Assembly (NCBI GenBank): GCA_019359235.1
Contig: JAHHHT010000013.1
Coordinates: 169,049-233,048 of the forward strand
DNA length: 64,000 nucleotides
Direction of reading: 5' to 3'
From: Oscillatoria princeps RMCB-10
Lineage (GTDB): Bacteria > Cyanobacteriota > Cyanobacteriia > Cyanobacteriales > Oscillatoriaceae
Position numbers and translations under genes: made by a program. The notes beneath the pieces were generated by a model. It saw only the letters and a list, made by a program, of their open reading frames with translations, did not search any database and was not told the origin of the DNA. Shown here in pieces: positions 27,155 to 36,370 of the stretch (positions within the stretch are counted from its first letter, which is position 1; each line of letters opens with the position of its first letter).

Positions 27155-28063
27155 TCAACCCACCGGCACTTGCCTTTGTCCAGCTCGCACCTGTTGGAGG
27201 AACCGGCCAACCGTCTGCAAATATTGGCCACCGGCGACTTTAGCCACATCATTGTGACCGGCACCGCTTACCAAAAACAGCTGTTTCGGTTCCGGGGCTG
27301 CAGAAAAGAGGATTTGGCTCATAGAAGCGGGAACCATATCGTCAGCCGTGCCGTGAATAAACAGCACCGGCATTTGCAGATATTTTACCTTACTAATAGA
27401 GTCAAACCGCTCCTTGAGCAGCCAATTCACCGGGAATATCCGAAAATATCCGTGCAGGCAATTCACCATTTCCCGCATCGAAGTAAACGAACTTTCCACA
27501 ATTAATCCAGCCGCCTCTGGGTGCCGCACCGCCAGTTCCAGACCAATCGCGCCGCCGAGAGAGTGACCGTATATAAAAATATGCCTCGGATTAATCCGGC
27601 GTTTCAACACCAAATAATTCCACGCCGTTTCCGCATCTTCATAAACCTGCGCTTCACTGGGAAAACCGCCTTGACTGCGACCGTAGCCCCGATAGTCAAT
27701 CATCAGAACGTCCAAACCCAGCGTGTGAAATCGGTGGGCTTGGTTAACATTAGCTCCCATATTAACACCGTTGCCGTGCAAATGCAGCACCGCACCGGCA
27801 GACCCCTCGTTGGGTGACGCCGCCGGCACCCACCACCCGTGGATATCTTCAACTTTGCCGGCACTCGCTGGCACCGGCACCCAGACGTCTTCGTAGTCCA
27901 GCTCCAAAAAAGCCGGCGTTTTTTCCAGCGCCGGCGAGGGGAAAAATATGAATCGGGTTTGTCGCAGCAAAAGGTAGTAGCACGCACAGATGTACGCGAC
28001 TGTCAAGACCCCCCCAACGGCGAGCAGCAACTTCCACAACAGCGGCAGAAAAATTGGCATCAT
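27155..28063 (-). CDS. Membrane-anchored alpha/beta hydrolase (BEM46/ABHD13-like)
   Basis: A 302-residue protein with one N-terminal hydrophobic anchor (FLPLLWKLLLAVGGVLTVAYICACYYLL), then an alpha/beta hydrolase fold. HLHGNGVNMG is the oxyanion-hole region, IDYRGYGRSQG a family hallmark, GHSLGG the nucleophile elbow with its serine, HGTADDMVP carries the acid and GAGHND the histidine. Together these complete the Ser-Asp-His triad. The family includes BEM46-like and ABHD13/17-like hydrolases of uncertain substrate. The start could be either of two adjacent ATGs (28063 or 28060); no clear ribosome site is visible. It is transcribed away from a repeat-rich gap before gatA. Confidence 0.85.
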   Translation of the reverse strand: MMPIFLPLLWKLLLAVGGVLTVAYICACYYLLLRQTRFIFFPSPALEKTPAFLELDYEDVWVPVPASAGKVEDIHGWWVPAASPNEGSAGAVLHLHGNGVNMGANVNQAHRFHTLGLDVLMIDYRGYGRSQGGFPSEAQVYEDAETAWNYLVLKRRINPRHIFIYGHSLGGAIGLELAVRHPEAAGLIVESSFTSMREMVNCLHGYFRIFPVNWLLKERFDSISKVKYLQMPVLFIHGTADDMVPASMSQILFSAAPEPKQLFLVSGAGHNDVAKVAGGQYLQTVGRFLQQVRAGQRQVPVG

Positions 28064-28255
28064 ACTTGTGAATATAGATATCAGCGGTTAGCAGCGGGAG
28101 GTGAGGGTTGAAGTGATTTGTCCCTCACACCCGCTTTGGACTTAAGTTCCTGGCTATGTAGAATGCCCCCGTCCCCTTGTGTGCGGACGCTGCCGATCGC
28201 GTCCGCACAGCCGGGGAATTTATCTTCCCTGAGAGTAGTGGAGCCGGTGGGACAG

Positions 28256-28500
28256 CTGAGAAACCGGGTTTCTTTTGGCTTTCCCTCCAACAAATTGGTC
28301 AATGCCTGAAGAGAAACCCGGTTTCTTAACACTGGCGGTAGCCCCTGAAATCTGAGAAACCGGGTTTCTTTTGGCTTTCCCTCCGACAAATTGGTCAATG
28401 CCTGCAGAGAAACCCGGTTTCTTAACCCTGGAGCCCCTGAAATCTGAGAAACCGGGTTTCTTTTGGCGTACCTGCAGACAAACCCGGTTTCTTAACCTCA
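28256..28500 (+). repeat. About 95-bp tandem repeat containing AGAAACCGGGTTTCTT palindromes
   Basis: Two and a half units start at 28256, 28352 and 28444, each opening CTGAGAAACCGGGTTTCTTTTGGC and closing with the inverse AGAAACCCGGTTTCTTAAC. The same palindrome is dispersed at 34018-34075, 36181-36216, 37984-38040, 56229-56262 and 56429-56461. Confidence 0.9.
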
Positions 28501-28526
28501 ATTGTAAGACTTGACCGCCGGTCTGG

Positions 28527-29984
28527 CTAGAGGGCAGGTTTCCGCAGGTGCCATTCAGTGCTTTGCTCGTAGGCGTGGGCGACTTCTAGCAGCAGCTGTT
28601 CTTGCAAGACATTGCCGATCAGCTGCATGCCAATCGGCAGACCCCGGTCGTCGAAACCGCAGGGGATACTTAAAGCCGGCAACCCTGCCAGATTCACCGG
28701 GATTGTCATCAAATCCGACAGGTACATGCTCAGGGGGTCGCTGGTTTTTTCGCCCGCTTTGAACGCCGTAGTTGGCGCAGTGGGAGTGACCAGCACATCC
28801 ACCTGAGCGAAAGCCTTGTCAAAGTCTTGCTTGATCAGGCTGCGGACTTTTTGGGCTTTGAGATAGTAGGCGTCGTAGTAGCCGGCGGAAAGCGCGTAAG
28901 TGCCAATCACGATCCGGCGCTTGACCTCCGCTCCGAAGCCGCTGGCGCGAGTCTGGGCGTACATGGACAGCAGGTTGTCCGCCTCTGGCACCCGCACGCC
29001 ATACTTCACGCCGTCATAGCGGGCGAGATTCGCAGACGCCTCCGACGGGGCGATGATGTAGTAGGTGGGCAGACCGTAGCGGAATCGGGGGCAAGAAACC
29101 ACTTGGATTTCCGCGCCCAAGTCTTGCAGCTGCTGGATAGCTTTGGTCACCACCCGCTCCACCACCGGGTCCAACCCTTGGCCAAAGGTTTCTTGAATCA
29201 CGCCAATTCGCCGCTGACCTCTGGGTTTCATGTTGGGTTGCAGCGCTTTGGCGTAGTCGGGGATCTTCACCTTCAGGCTGGTAGAGTCCTTCGGGTCGTA
29301 ACCGGCAATCGCCCCCAGCAAAAACGCCGCATCCTCCACCGTCTGGCCAAACGGCCCGATTTGGTCGAGGGAAGAAGCGTAAGCCACCAAACCGTAGCGA
29401 GAAACCAGGCCATAGGTGGGCTTCAGCCCCACCACGCCGCAGAAGGATGCCGGCTGGCGGATCGAGCCGCCGGTGTCGGAACCGAGCGCCACCGCGCACT
29501 CTCCCGACGCCACCGCCGCCGCCGAACCCCCAGAAGACCCACCGGGAACCCGCTCCAAATCCCAGGGGTTGGCTGTCAGCCCGTAGGCCGAATTCTCAGT
29601 CGAACTCCCCATCGCGAACTCGTCCATATTGGTTTTGCCCAGCATCGCCGCACCGGCATCCGCCAGTTTTTGCGTCACTGCGGACTCGTAAGGCGGGATA
29701 AAGTTTTCCAGAATCCGCGATCCGCAGGTGGTGGGAATTCCCTTGGTGCACATATTGTCTTTGATGGCCACAGGTATGCCCGCCAGCGGCCCGATTGGCT
29801 CGCCGGCGGCAATTTTGGCATCCACCTTGCGAGCTTGTTCCAAGGCGCGGTCAGCTGTCACGCACAAGAAGCTGTGGAGTTTCGGCTCTAGCTGCTCAAC
29901 GCGCTCCAGCGCTTCTTTGGTAATCTCCACAGCAGAACGTTCTTTTCGGATCAGTTGTTTGTGCAACTCGCGGATGGATGCCAT
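28527..29984 (-). CDS. gatA: Glutamyl-tRNA(Gln)/Asp-tRNA(Asn) amidotransferase subunit A
   Basis: A 485-residue amidase of the GatCAB complex, which converts misacylated Glu-tRNA(Gln) (and Asp-tRNA(Asn)) to the correct form using glutamine. The amidase-signature triad is visible with the right spacing: Lys75 in VAIKDN, Ser150 in [12 protein letters not shown] and Ser174 in [11 protein letters not shown]. Length and N-terminus ([19 protein letters not shown]) are typical. GAAGGT lies seven bases before ATG 29984. gatB and gatC are not in the window, consistent with the scattered gat genes of cyanobacteria. Cytoplasmic and essential. Confidence 0.95.
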   Translation of the reverse strand: MASIRELHKQLIRKERSAVEITKEALERVEQLEPKLHSFLCVTADRALEQARKVDAKIAAGEPIGPLAGIPVAIKDNMCTKGIPTTCGSRILENFIPPYESAVTQKLADAGAAMLGKTNMDEFAMGSSTENSAYGLTANPWDLERVPGGSSGGSAAAVASGECAVALGSDTGGSIRQPASFCGVVGLKPTYGLVSRYGLVAYASSLDQIGPFGQTVEDAAFLLGAIAGYDPKDSTSLKVKIPDYAKALQPNMKPRGQRRIGVIQETFGQGLDPVVERVVTKAIQQLQDLGAEIQVVSCPRFRYGLPTYYIIAPSEASANLARYDGVKYGVRVPEADNLLSMYAQTRASGFGAEVKRRIVIGTYALSAGYYDAYYLKAQKVRSLIKQDFDKAFAQVDVLVTPTAPTTAFKAGEKTSDPLSMYLSDLMTIPVNLAGLPALSIPCGFDDRGLPIGMQLIGNVLQEQLLLEVAHAYEQSTEWHLRKPAL

Positions 29985-30284
29985 GCTTGTACCTTCATTG
30001 ACTCAATTTTTAGCCCCTTAGCAAATATAGCTGGCAAATGAATCCTGCTGCGCTCAGCTTTGGGTCAAAGCAGCTTGCGTCCGGGCGCGACCGCATTCTT
30101 TTTAGGGCCAAATATTAAATTCTAACCGAAAATTTTCATTGTAGCTAGAATTGGAGGCAGGAGGGCCGGCACTGCCCTTGCAGCCGCACGCCGCAGCCCC
30201 CTTGGGGGCTTTGTCGGGGCTTAAAATAGTGCCAGCCACAGATTCCGCTCCACAAATTTTCCCCTGAAGGCAGGCTGCTTGACT
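29985..30284. other. Divergent intergenic region between gatA and the COP23 gene
   Basis: 300 bp with no reading frame. A GC hairpin CAGCCCCCTTGGGGGCTT lies at 30196-30213, about 70 bases before the COP23 start. No clear promoter hexamers were identified. Confidence 0.4.
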
Positions 30285-30890
30285 ATGAAACTGCAATCCC
30301 TGACCACTGTTACTGCCCTGTGGGCGCTCACCCTTAGCGCGACTGCCGCGTTCGCTCAGACCGGCACCCCCGGGCGCACCACCTTCGTTTGCAGTCCCGA
30401 CTCTGCAGGCGTCCCCACAACCTACGCTCAAACCCCGCGAGGCGCAGTGCCGGTGATTAAGTGGGTTTCCGAGCATTTCAGCGATTCCGGCTATTCCCCT
30501 CAGACGCGCTGCCAGATTGTCACTGGTCGGTTCAACGCTCTCCACCGCGCCGGACGGCTGAATTACCTCAGCGCTGGGGTTCAAAACAGCCAGCCGGTGA
30601 TCTGCGCCCTCAGCCAGCTCGGCGATCAGTGCACTTTACTGTACACCCTCAAGCCCGGGCAAAATCCCAATGTCGTCCTGGAACGGCTGCTGGCTGTGCG
30701 TCAGGGCGCTGCCGGCCCGCTTTTGGAAAGTAGCGATGACACTGACACTCCAGGCGACGGCACCATCGATTTCAACCAGTACCTCAACACTGCGCCGGTT
30801 GAGCAAATCGCTCCGGCACCCTCTGCAGCGCCGGCTCCCCCTCCGGCACCCGAAAAACCAAACTCACCGCCGGCAACCTCTCTTTGGTAA
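30285..30890 (+). CDS. COP23-domain secreted protein
   Basis: A 201-residue protein with a clear signal peptide (MKLQSLTTVTALWALTLSATAAFA, cleavage after AFA-Q). The mature part matches the COP23 family, named for a circadian-oscillating protein of Cyanothece: FVCSPDSAGVPTTYAQTPRG, VIKWVSEHFSDSGYSPQTRCQIVTGRF, LNYLSAGVQN and CTLLYTLKPGQNPNVVLERLLAVR, with paired cysteines. The C-terminal 40 residues are Pro/Ala-rich linker sequence. ATG 30285 is chosen over TTG 30279 because the signal peptide begins there. The protein is exported to the periplasm or membrane surface; function unknown. Confidence 0.85.
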   Translation: MKLQSLTTVTALWALTLSATAAFAQTGTPGRTTFVCSPDSAGVPTTYAQTPRGAVPVIKWVSEHFSDSGYSPQTRCQIVTGRFNALHRAGRLNYLSAGVQNSQPVICALSQLGDQCTLLYTLKPGQNPNVVLERLLAVRQGAAGPLLESSDDTDTPGDGTIDFNQYLNTAPVEQIAPAPSAAPAPPPAPEKPNSPPATSLW

Positions 30891-31307
30891 TCGCCCCCAT
30901 CCCCTGGCGCTTTTGCTGCCAAGCTTCGCCGGTTGGGCCCCCCCTGCAGCCGGTCAGATTCCCTCGCAGAAAAGCGTCACACTCAGGCATAAAAAACGAG
31001 CCAGCGCTGACTGCTTTCCCCGTCTCTCGGACGGGCGCGGGCCGGTTTGGCAACCATAATTATAGCAATAAACAGTAAGTTTAGGACACTTGGACACGAG
31101 ACGCGTCCTACGAAGTATAGGCGTAGGGCAGGCGTCTCGCCTGCCCTCAAAGTCTAATGTCTTAACCTAAGTGGCTACTGCTATAAATCGCACAATATTA
31201 TAGGCAGATTGGGTAAGACTTTGCTTACTCTATATTTTGCGATTATCTTACTGTAACGTCACGTTTTATAATAAAAAAAACTGGAGAGCAGCGAGCCTGA
31301 AATAGAT
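30891..31307. other. Intergenic region with GTAGGGCAGGCGTCTCGCCTGCCC palindrome
   Basis: About 420 bp without a gene. A palindromic repeat CAGGCGTCTCGCCTG sits at 31128-31142, resembling those near 47033, 51985 and 61885. An AT-rich stretch (31240-31285) with TTATAATAAAA precedes the broken hicB and may hold its old promoter. Confidence 0.5.
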
Positions 31308-31553
31308 ATGTTAGCCCAATACATCCAAGCTGCAATCCGGCAAACTAAGTGTTAAATTTTAACCGAAGATGGCACCTTCTACGGAGAGATTCCCATCTGC
31401 GAGGGGGTCTACGCCAATGCGGCGACCCTAGAAGCTTGTCGAGAGGAATTGCAAGAGGTTTTGGAAGATTGGATTTTGCTCAGTCTCACCCTCAATCTTC
31501 CCTTACCCGTGATTGACGGCATTCACCTCGAAATCCGCAAGGAGGCAGCCTGA
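31308..31553 (+). pseudogene. hicB: hicB antitoxin gene with nonsense mutation
   Basis: ATG 31308 opens MLAQYIQAAIRQTKC, then TAA at 31353-31355 interrupts. The same frame continues ILTEDGTFYGEIPICEGVYANAATLEACREELQEVLEDW...PLPVIDGIHLEI to TGA 31551-31553. This is the HicB N-terminal partial RNase-H-like fold of cyanobacterial HicB proteins. At the stop position relatives usually carry glutamate (GAA), so a single G-to-T change would explain it. The reading frame after the stop is otherwise intact, so inactivation seems recent. The overlapping hicA start (TGATG) is retained. Confidence 0.8.
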
Positions 31554-31642
31554 TGCCACCTCTCGCTCAATTCCAAATGCTTTGTGAGAGCCCTCTCTCT
31601 TTTCTTTACTTGGCGTTTTTGGCGTCTTGGCGGTTTATTTAA
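31553..31642 (+). pseudogene. hicA: hicA toxin remnant truncated by a repeat element
   Basis: ATG 31553 overlaps the hicB stop as in intact hicBA pairs, and the first residues MPPLAQF resemble a HicA start. After about seven to ten codons the sequence switches into the dispersed element GTGAGAGCCCTCTCTC, also present inverted at 19200-19322, and the frame ends at 31640. The dsRBD-like body and catalytic histidine are absent. Confidence 0.6.
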
Positions 31643-31680
31643 CCCCAAATTTTTACCCCCTCAATTAGAACCGCTATATA
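31588..31680 (+). repeat. Dispersed element, second copy
   Basis: GTGAGAGCCCTCTCTCTTTTCTT through AGAACCGCTATATA; inverted relative to 19200-19322. The rest of the gap to 32127 contains a degenerate AACCGGGGGTTTCTT palindrome and no gene I can support. Confidence 0.65.
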
Positions 31681-32127
31681 CCGCAGGTCAGCTCTAAAAA
31701 AAACCAGGTTAATCAACCGGGGGTTTCTTTCCAATCTCTCAGATTTCGGATTTGATTCCTGCCGCTGAATAATATCAAATCCGGCAGGATAAGTCTGCAT
31801 AAATTCGCAAGCCCTCGGGTTGCAAACCCCGGAGTGGGGGCGCGGCACTGCCGCTACTTCAGTGCTGATTTGCCAAGGGGAGTGAGGGATCGTGCGAGAC
31901 GGCTCGCCCAACGCCCAAGGCACAGTCCAAAGACAGCAGAAGATGCCGGCATCCCGGTGAGGAGTTGCCGGCCCAAAGGGGCGTCAGGGGCAGAAAATCG
32001 CCGGCAGCTTTCTGGTACACTTGACAAGCATCAAGCAGGCACAGGGAGATTGCCGCATCTGCACGCCATTAGAAATTCTAGTACAATCTCTCTTTTGAAG
32101 ATCAATCAGAGTGTGAGGATAAACTCT

Positions 32128-34005
32128 ATGCACCGGCTTCGGTGTTTCGCGCTGGCGGTGACGAGTGCGTTTGGCATATTGGGTGGCATGGAACTCATGT
32201 ACAGCCCCCTGTCGATCGCCCCGCCGGCATCTTGTTCGCTAATTGAAACCCGCTCAGAAGCCAAATCGGTCCGAGAGGGCAAGCCAGCCCCGGATCGCCC
32301 CCAGACTGACCCCAATCCATGCTCCAGCGGGCTCGGTTTCGCGTTCTACGGAGATTACTCCCAGTCGAAAAGCCTCTCCCATTCCTATCAAGCGCTCGCC
32401 GTCCAGCTTGTGGCCACGGAAGCCCGGCTTGAGAAAAACAGCTTTAACCTTTACGGCGACACCAACCGCGACGGAGAGGTCAATCAAAAAGACTACCCGG
32501 GACGGCAAACATGGTCGTGGCAAAAAGGTGCCTTCATGCTGTTCAACAGCGACGACGATGACGGCAACAGCAGCCCCGACTGGCAAGACAGCAAGGTAAA
32601 CGGCGACAGCGATGCCGACGATCTCGCCAAAATCCACTTGCAGTTGGGTGAGCGGTTTGCAGATGCTGAAGTGTTGCTGGAAGCTGACGAGAAATCCCGC
32701 CCCTATATCAACATCTTCCAAAAAACCCAAAGCGGATGGCAGCCCGCCGGCTTTGACGGCGAGAACTCCCTCGCCTACAGCCGCGAGATTGTCCTGGGGG
32801 TGGAGGCTAAACAATTCGCCAACCGCAACTGGAACGGCTCCCTCACCCTCAAGGCGATCGCTCGGCAAAACGGCAAGACACTCGCCTCAGATACCGTGCG
32901 GCTGCGGGTGGTTCCTTGGATTATGCTGCCCAACACCGCGCCGGTGAAGGAACTCTACGTCAGCCAGCGCGGCGCTGCCAACCAGCAGTTTGTCTCCCAA
33001 ATCAAAACCGGTGTGGAAGCCACCGGCGCTAAGGTCAAGGTCGTGCCGGGAGGCACCGTCTGGAAGCAAGATACAATGGAAATTGGCTACGTCCAGTTCC
33101 CCGCTAAGTCTTCTGTGCGCGAAATCAACGTCGTCCTCAACGGCAATCGCGGTTGGGTGGCGGACACCTTTGCCCGCAACCTCCTCGACAGGGACTTCGG
33201 CTGGTTTCAAGTTGGGCAGCCGCGAGCCCTCGACCCCCTCAACCAGTGGACAGACTGGTATGGCAACCTGGAAGTGACGCCCCCCCTCCCGGGCTACTCT
33301 CTGGGCCGAGTTTATTACGGCAAGTCTGATACGGTATCCTTCCATCCGGATATTGCGGATTTTCTGAAAGCTCAGGAACTTCAAGGCCCTGCTGTGGAAA
33401 TTGACACGTCTTGGCTGGCGATTCGCCACGTTGACGAGATTCTTAGCTTCATTCCTTCGCCATCCGGCAAACCGCTCATGATGATTGTCAGCCCGGAGGA
33501 GGGCGTTAAACTCCTGAAAGAACTCGATAAAAAAGGATACGGCAACCAACTGATCAATCGCGGCTTGAGTACCGAAACAACCGTGAAATCAGCGCTCAAT
33601 AGCAAGAGCTTGATGCAGTACAACCAGAAGCTGCAAACCCAGAAAATCAACCCCACGATCGCCAAGCTCAAACGCGAGTTTAAACTCACGGACAGTCAAA
33701 TTATCCGGATTCCAGCCATGTTCAATTACGGCGGCTCGTCCTTGTGGCCAAATATGGTCAACTCGGTGGCCGTGAATGGCAAGCTGATGGTGTCGAATCC
33801 GCGCGGTGCCCTGATCGGTGGCAAAGACTACACCCAGGAGGCGTTCCGCAAGCGGGTGGCCCGTTCCGCACTCAAGGTTTCTTTTGTAGATGACCGCTAC
33901 TATCAGGAACTCAGGGGCAACACCCACTGCGCCACCAACACCAGGCGCAAGGGATTCGCTCAGCCGTTCTGGAAGGCTTTGCCCTCTACCCTGGCCAAAC
34001 GCTGA
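32128..34005 (+). CDS. Secreted protein-arginine deiminase (PAD family)
   Basis: A 625-residue protein. Peptidylarginine deiminases convert protein arginine to citrulline with calcium. The C-terminal half follows the animal PAD catalytic domain closely: PWIMLPNT, WKQDTMEIGY (Asp315), NLEVTPPLPGYSLGR, IRHVDEILSF (His434, Asp436), FPNMVN-like WPNMVNSV and GNTHCATNTRR with the nucleophile Cys601. All four catalytic positions are therefore present. The middle region holds calcium-binding motifs, DTNRDGEVNQKD and an Asp-rich run (NSDDDDGNSSPDWQD). An N-terminal hydrophobic stretch (ALAVTSAFGILGGMELM) could be a signal peptide. ATG 32128 follows GAGGAT; longer upstream starts run through unrelated sequence. 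Likely periplasmic or extracellular. Confidence 0.9.
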   Translation: MHRLRCFALAVTSAFGILGGMELMYSPLSIAPPASCSLIETRSEAKSVREGKPAPDRPQTDPNPCSSGLGFAFYGDYSQSKSLSHSYQALAVQLVATEARLEKNSFNLYGDTNRDGEVNQKDYPGRQTWSWQKGAFMLFNSDDDDGNSSPDWQDSKVNGDSDADDLAKIHLQLGERFADAEVLLEADEKSRPYINIFQKTQSGWQPAGFDGENSLAYSREIVLGVEAKQFANRNWNGSLTLKAIARQNGKTLASDTVRLRVVPWIMLPNTAPVKELYVSQRGAANQQFVSQIKTGVEATGAKVKVVPGGTVWKQDTMEIGYVQFPAKSSVREINVVLNGNRGWVADTFARNLLDRDFGWFQVGQPRALDPLNQWTDWYGNLEVTPPLPGYSLGRVYYGKSDTVSFHPDIADFLKAQELQGPAVEIDTSWLAIRHVDEILSFIPSPSGKPLMMIVSPEEGVKLLKELDKKGYGNQLINRGLSTETTVKSALNSKSLMQYNQKLQTQKINPTIAKLKREFKLTDSQIIRIPAMFNYGGSSLWPNMVNSVAVNGKLMVSNPRGALIGGKDYTQEAFRKRVARSALKVSFVDDRYYQELRGNTHCATNTRRKGFAQPFWKALPSTLAKR

Positions 34006-34134
34006 TTCCTGAGGCGCGAGAAACCCGGAAGAGGGCGGGCACGGGGGCCCGCCCCTACGCTCACCGGGTTTCTCAGGAGCATCTCCCATAAAGCAGTGCT
34101 ATTTTTATAACAAAAGCGTTACGCACTGGAACGA

Positions 34135-36141
34135 ATGGCACCGGCACTCCTGAACAACCGCTATCGCACCATCCGCCTGCTGGGAAGCGGGGGGTTTGGC
34201 GAAACCTTCCTCGCTGAAGACACTTACATGCCTTCAGCGCGCCGGTGCGTGATTAAGCAGCTCAAACCCGTCACCGGCGACCCCCAGATGTACCAGCTGG
34301 TTCGAGAGCGCTTCCAGCGGGAAGCAGCGGTCTTGGAAGACCTGGGCGAGGGCAGCAGTCAGATTCCCAATCTGTACGCCTACTTCTCTGAAGGTGGCCA
34401 GTTTTATTTGGTTCAGGAATGGATCGAGGGCGTCACCCTCACGGAAAAAGTGCGGGCGGGGGGGAGGCTCAGCGAAAGTGAGGTCCGGGCAATGGTGGTC
34501 AGCCTGCTGCCGGTGCTCAATTACATCCACAGCCAGCGCATCGTCCACCGCGATATCAAGCCGGACAATATCATTTTGCGCCAGCGCGACGGGCTGCCGG
34601 TGCTGATTGACTTCGGCGCGGTGAAGGAAGCGATGGGGGCGGCGCTCAATTCCCAAGGCAACCCCACCAACTCGATTGTGATTGGCACTCCGGGGTTTAT
34701 GCCCTCGGAACAAGCCGCCGGCAGGCCCCTTTTCTCTAGCGATCTGTACTCTCTGGCGCTGACGGCGATTTTCCTGCTCACCGGCAAGACTCCCCAAGAG
34801 CTCGAAGTTGACCCCCGCACCGGCGAGTTTGTCTGGCACCGGCACGCCACCCATATCACCCCGGGCTTTGTGGCGGTGCTGGATAAGGCGATTCAGTCCC
34901 ATCCCCGCGACCGCTACCCGAACGCCCCAGCCATGCTTTCCGCCTTGCAGTCCGTCCCCGCCGCACCGGCAGCACCGGCAGCACCGGCAGCCACCAACAA
35001 TATGTCTGAGATGGAGACGCTGGCGGTTTCCCCAGGCTACTCACCGGCCCCACCCCGCTCACCGGCCCCACCCCCCTCACCCGCCACACCCGCCACACCT
35101 CCGTCACCCTCCCGCACCCTCGATCTCTCTCAAATGGAGACGCAGGCGGTTTCCCCGGGCTATAATCGGGGCACTGCAGCGGCTCCCCCACCGAGCCCAG
35201 CAGGAGAGGGCGACTGGCGCAAGCCGGCGATTGTCGGCGGGATCGTGGGCGCGTTTGCCCTCATCGGTCTGCTTGTGGCTCGCTCTCAACCGTCGCCGGT
35301 AGGCTCAGGGAGTGCCGGCACAGGATCGACGCCGGTGCGACCCAATACGCCGGCACCAAAGCCAACACAAAAGCCCACACCAAAGCCCACAGCAAAACCG
35401 CCGGCGCAAACCAGCCCCGAGCCAAAGCCGCCAGATGACGGAACAGTTACAATTGACACTCAGCGAGTTACTTTCAGTCGGGGTTCCACCGACACGACGG
35501 TGAGTGGCACTGTCGCCCCCGGTGAAATCAAACGCTACCAGGTGAAGAGCGCCAAAGGGCAGCAGTTTACCGTGGTAATTTTGGGAGGGAATGTGAAAGT
35601 GGAGGTGTATGACCAGCTAGACCAGCAGCTGGGAACGGCGAGCGGGAGCAACAGTCAGTGGACCGGCATCCTGCCAAGTGACGGCGACTACAGCGTTGAA
35701 ATTACCTCCCAGAATCGCTCACAATATGCGGTGCGCATTGAGGCTTTGTACAGAGATGGAACCGCTGGGGCGAATTCCAAGCCCTCAGCGCCGGCTGTTT
35801 CTAATTCCAGACCCTCCCCAGATCAAGCTGTGCGAGATTACTACACGACTATTATCAATACCGGCCAGTATCAGAAAGGATGGACGAAGCTGTCTTACGA
35901 CTTCAAAAGAAATCACTCCCGTGACAGTTTCAATTCCTATCTGGACTGGTGGAAGCAGGTCAAGCGAGTGGAGCTTCAGGACGTCAATCTGGTGCAATCT
36001 GACGCTAAGTCCGCTGTGGTGGATGTCCGGCTGGCATACCGTATGAAAGATGGGCGGGTTGCGCCTGAGTCTCAGCGTTTATCCCTGATTTGGGATGCGG
36101 CAACCAGCACCTGGCTGATTGACGACACAAGGTACAGATAG
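34135..36141 (+). CDS. Membrane-anchored Ser/Thr kinase with PPC-like and NTF2-like C-terminal domains
   Basis: A 668-residue protein. The kinase domain (about 9-270) starts LNNRYRTIRLLGSGGFGETF and has CVIKQL, HRDIKPDN, IDFGAVKE and GTPGFMPSEQ. Then come a Pro/Ala-rich linker with two repeats of MSEMETLAVSPGY/LSQMETQAVSPGY, a transmembrane helix (IVGGIVGAFALIGLLVA) and a second Pro/Lys-rich linker. Outside the membrane lie a beta-sandwich similar to PPC domains (YQVKSAKGQQFTVVILGG) and an NTF2-like module (AVRDYYTTIINTGQYQKGW...WWKQVKRVELQDVNLV). The layout suggests a periplasmic sensor coupled to a cytoplasmic kinase. No zinc ribbon, unlike the cluster at 13.7-22.2 kb. ATG 34135 gives the family start MxPALLNNRY. 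Confidence 0.9.
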   Translation: MAPALLNNRYRTIRLLGSGGFGETFLAEDTYMPSARRCVIKQLKPVTGDPQMYQLVRERFQREAAVLEDLGEGSSQIPNLYAYFSEGGQFYLVQEWIEGVTLTEKVRAGGRLSESEVRAMVVSLLPVLNYIHSQRIVHRDIKPDNIILRQRDGLPVLIDFGAVKEAMGAALNSQGNPTNSIVIGTPGFMPSEQAAGRPLFSSDLYSLALTAIFLLTGKTPQELEVDPRTGEFVWHRHATHITPGFVAVLDKAIQSHPRDRYPNAPAMLSALQSVPAAPAAPAAPAATNNMSEMETLAVSPGYSPAPPRSPAPPPSPATPATPPSPSRTLDLSQMETQAVSPGYNRGTAAAPPPSPAGEGDWRKPAIVGGIVGAFALIGLLVARSQPSPVGSGSAGTGSTPVRPNTPAPKPTQKPTPKPTAKPPAQTSPEPKPPDDGTVTIDTQRVTFSRGSTDTTVSGTVAPGEIKRYQVKSAKGQQFTVVILGGNVKVEVYDQLDQQLGTASGSNSQWTGILPSDGDYSVEITSQNRSQYAVRIEALYRDGTAGANSKPSAPAVSNSRPSPDQAVRDYYTTIINTGQYQKGWTKLSYDFKRNHSRDSFNSYLDWWKQVKRVELQDVNLVQSDAKSAVVDVRLAYRMKDGRVAPESQRLSLIWDAATSTWLIDDTRYR

Positions 36142-36143
36142 TT

Positions 36144-36178
36144 GGGGCATGGGGCATGGGGCATGGGGCATGGGGCAT
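36144..36178 (+). repeat. Heptamer tandem repeat GGGGCAT x5
   Basis: Five exact copies directly after the kinase stop codon, followed by an AGAAACCCGGTTTCTTAAAGAAACCGGGTTTCT palindrome (36181-36216). Confidence 0.9.
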
Positions 36179-36370
36179 GCCAGAAACCCGGTTTCTTAAA
36201 GAAACCGGGTTTCTCAGTACCTCACTCAGATGAAAACCGCTATAATTGCGGTTAATCAATCGGACAGGATATCAGGGACGGATTGTGTAAAGTTTTGATA
36301 AATTTGGCATAAAACGCGCCTGGATATGCTAAAATAAGCGCTAACTTTAAAAGCAATTGGGAAGCCGCCG

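Noticed and set aside
28827..29891. 354-residue open frame opposite gatA
   Set aside because: Antisense shadow of a highly conserved gene, with no recognisable domain and low-complexity composition.
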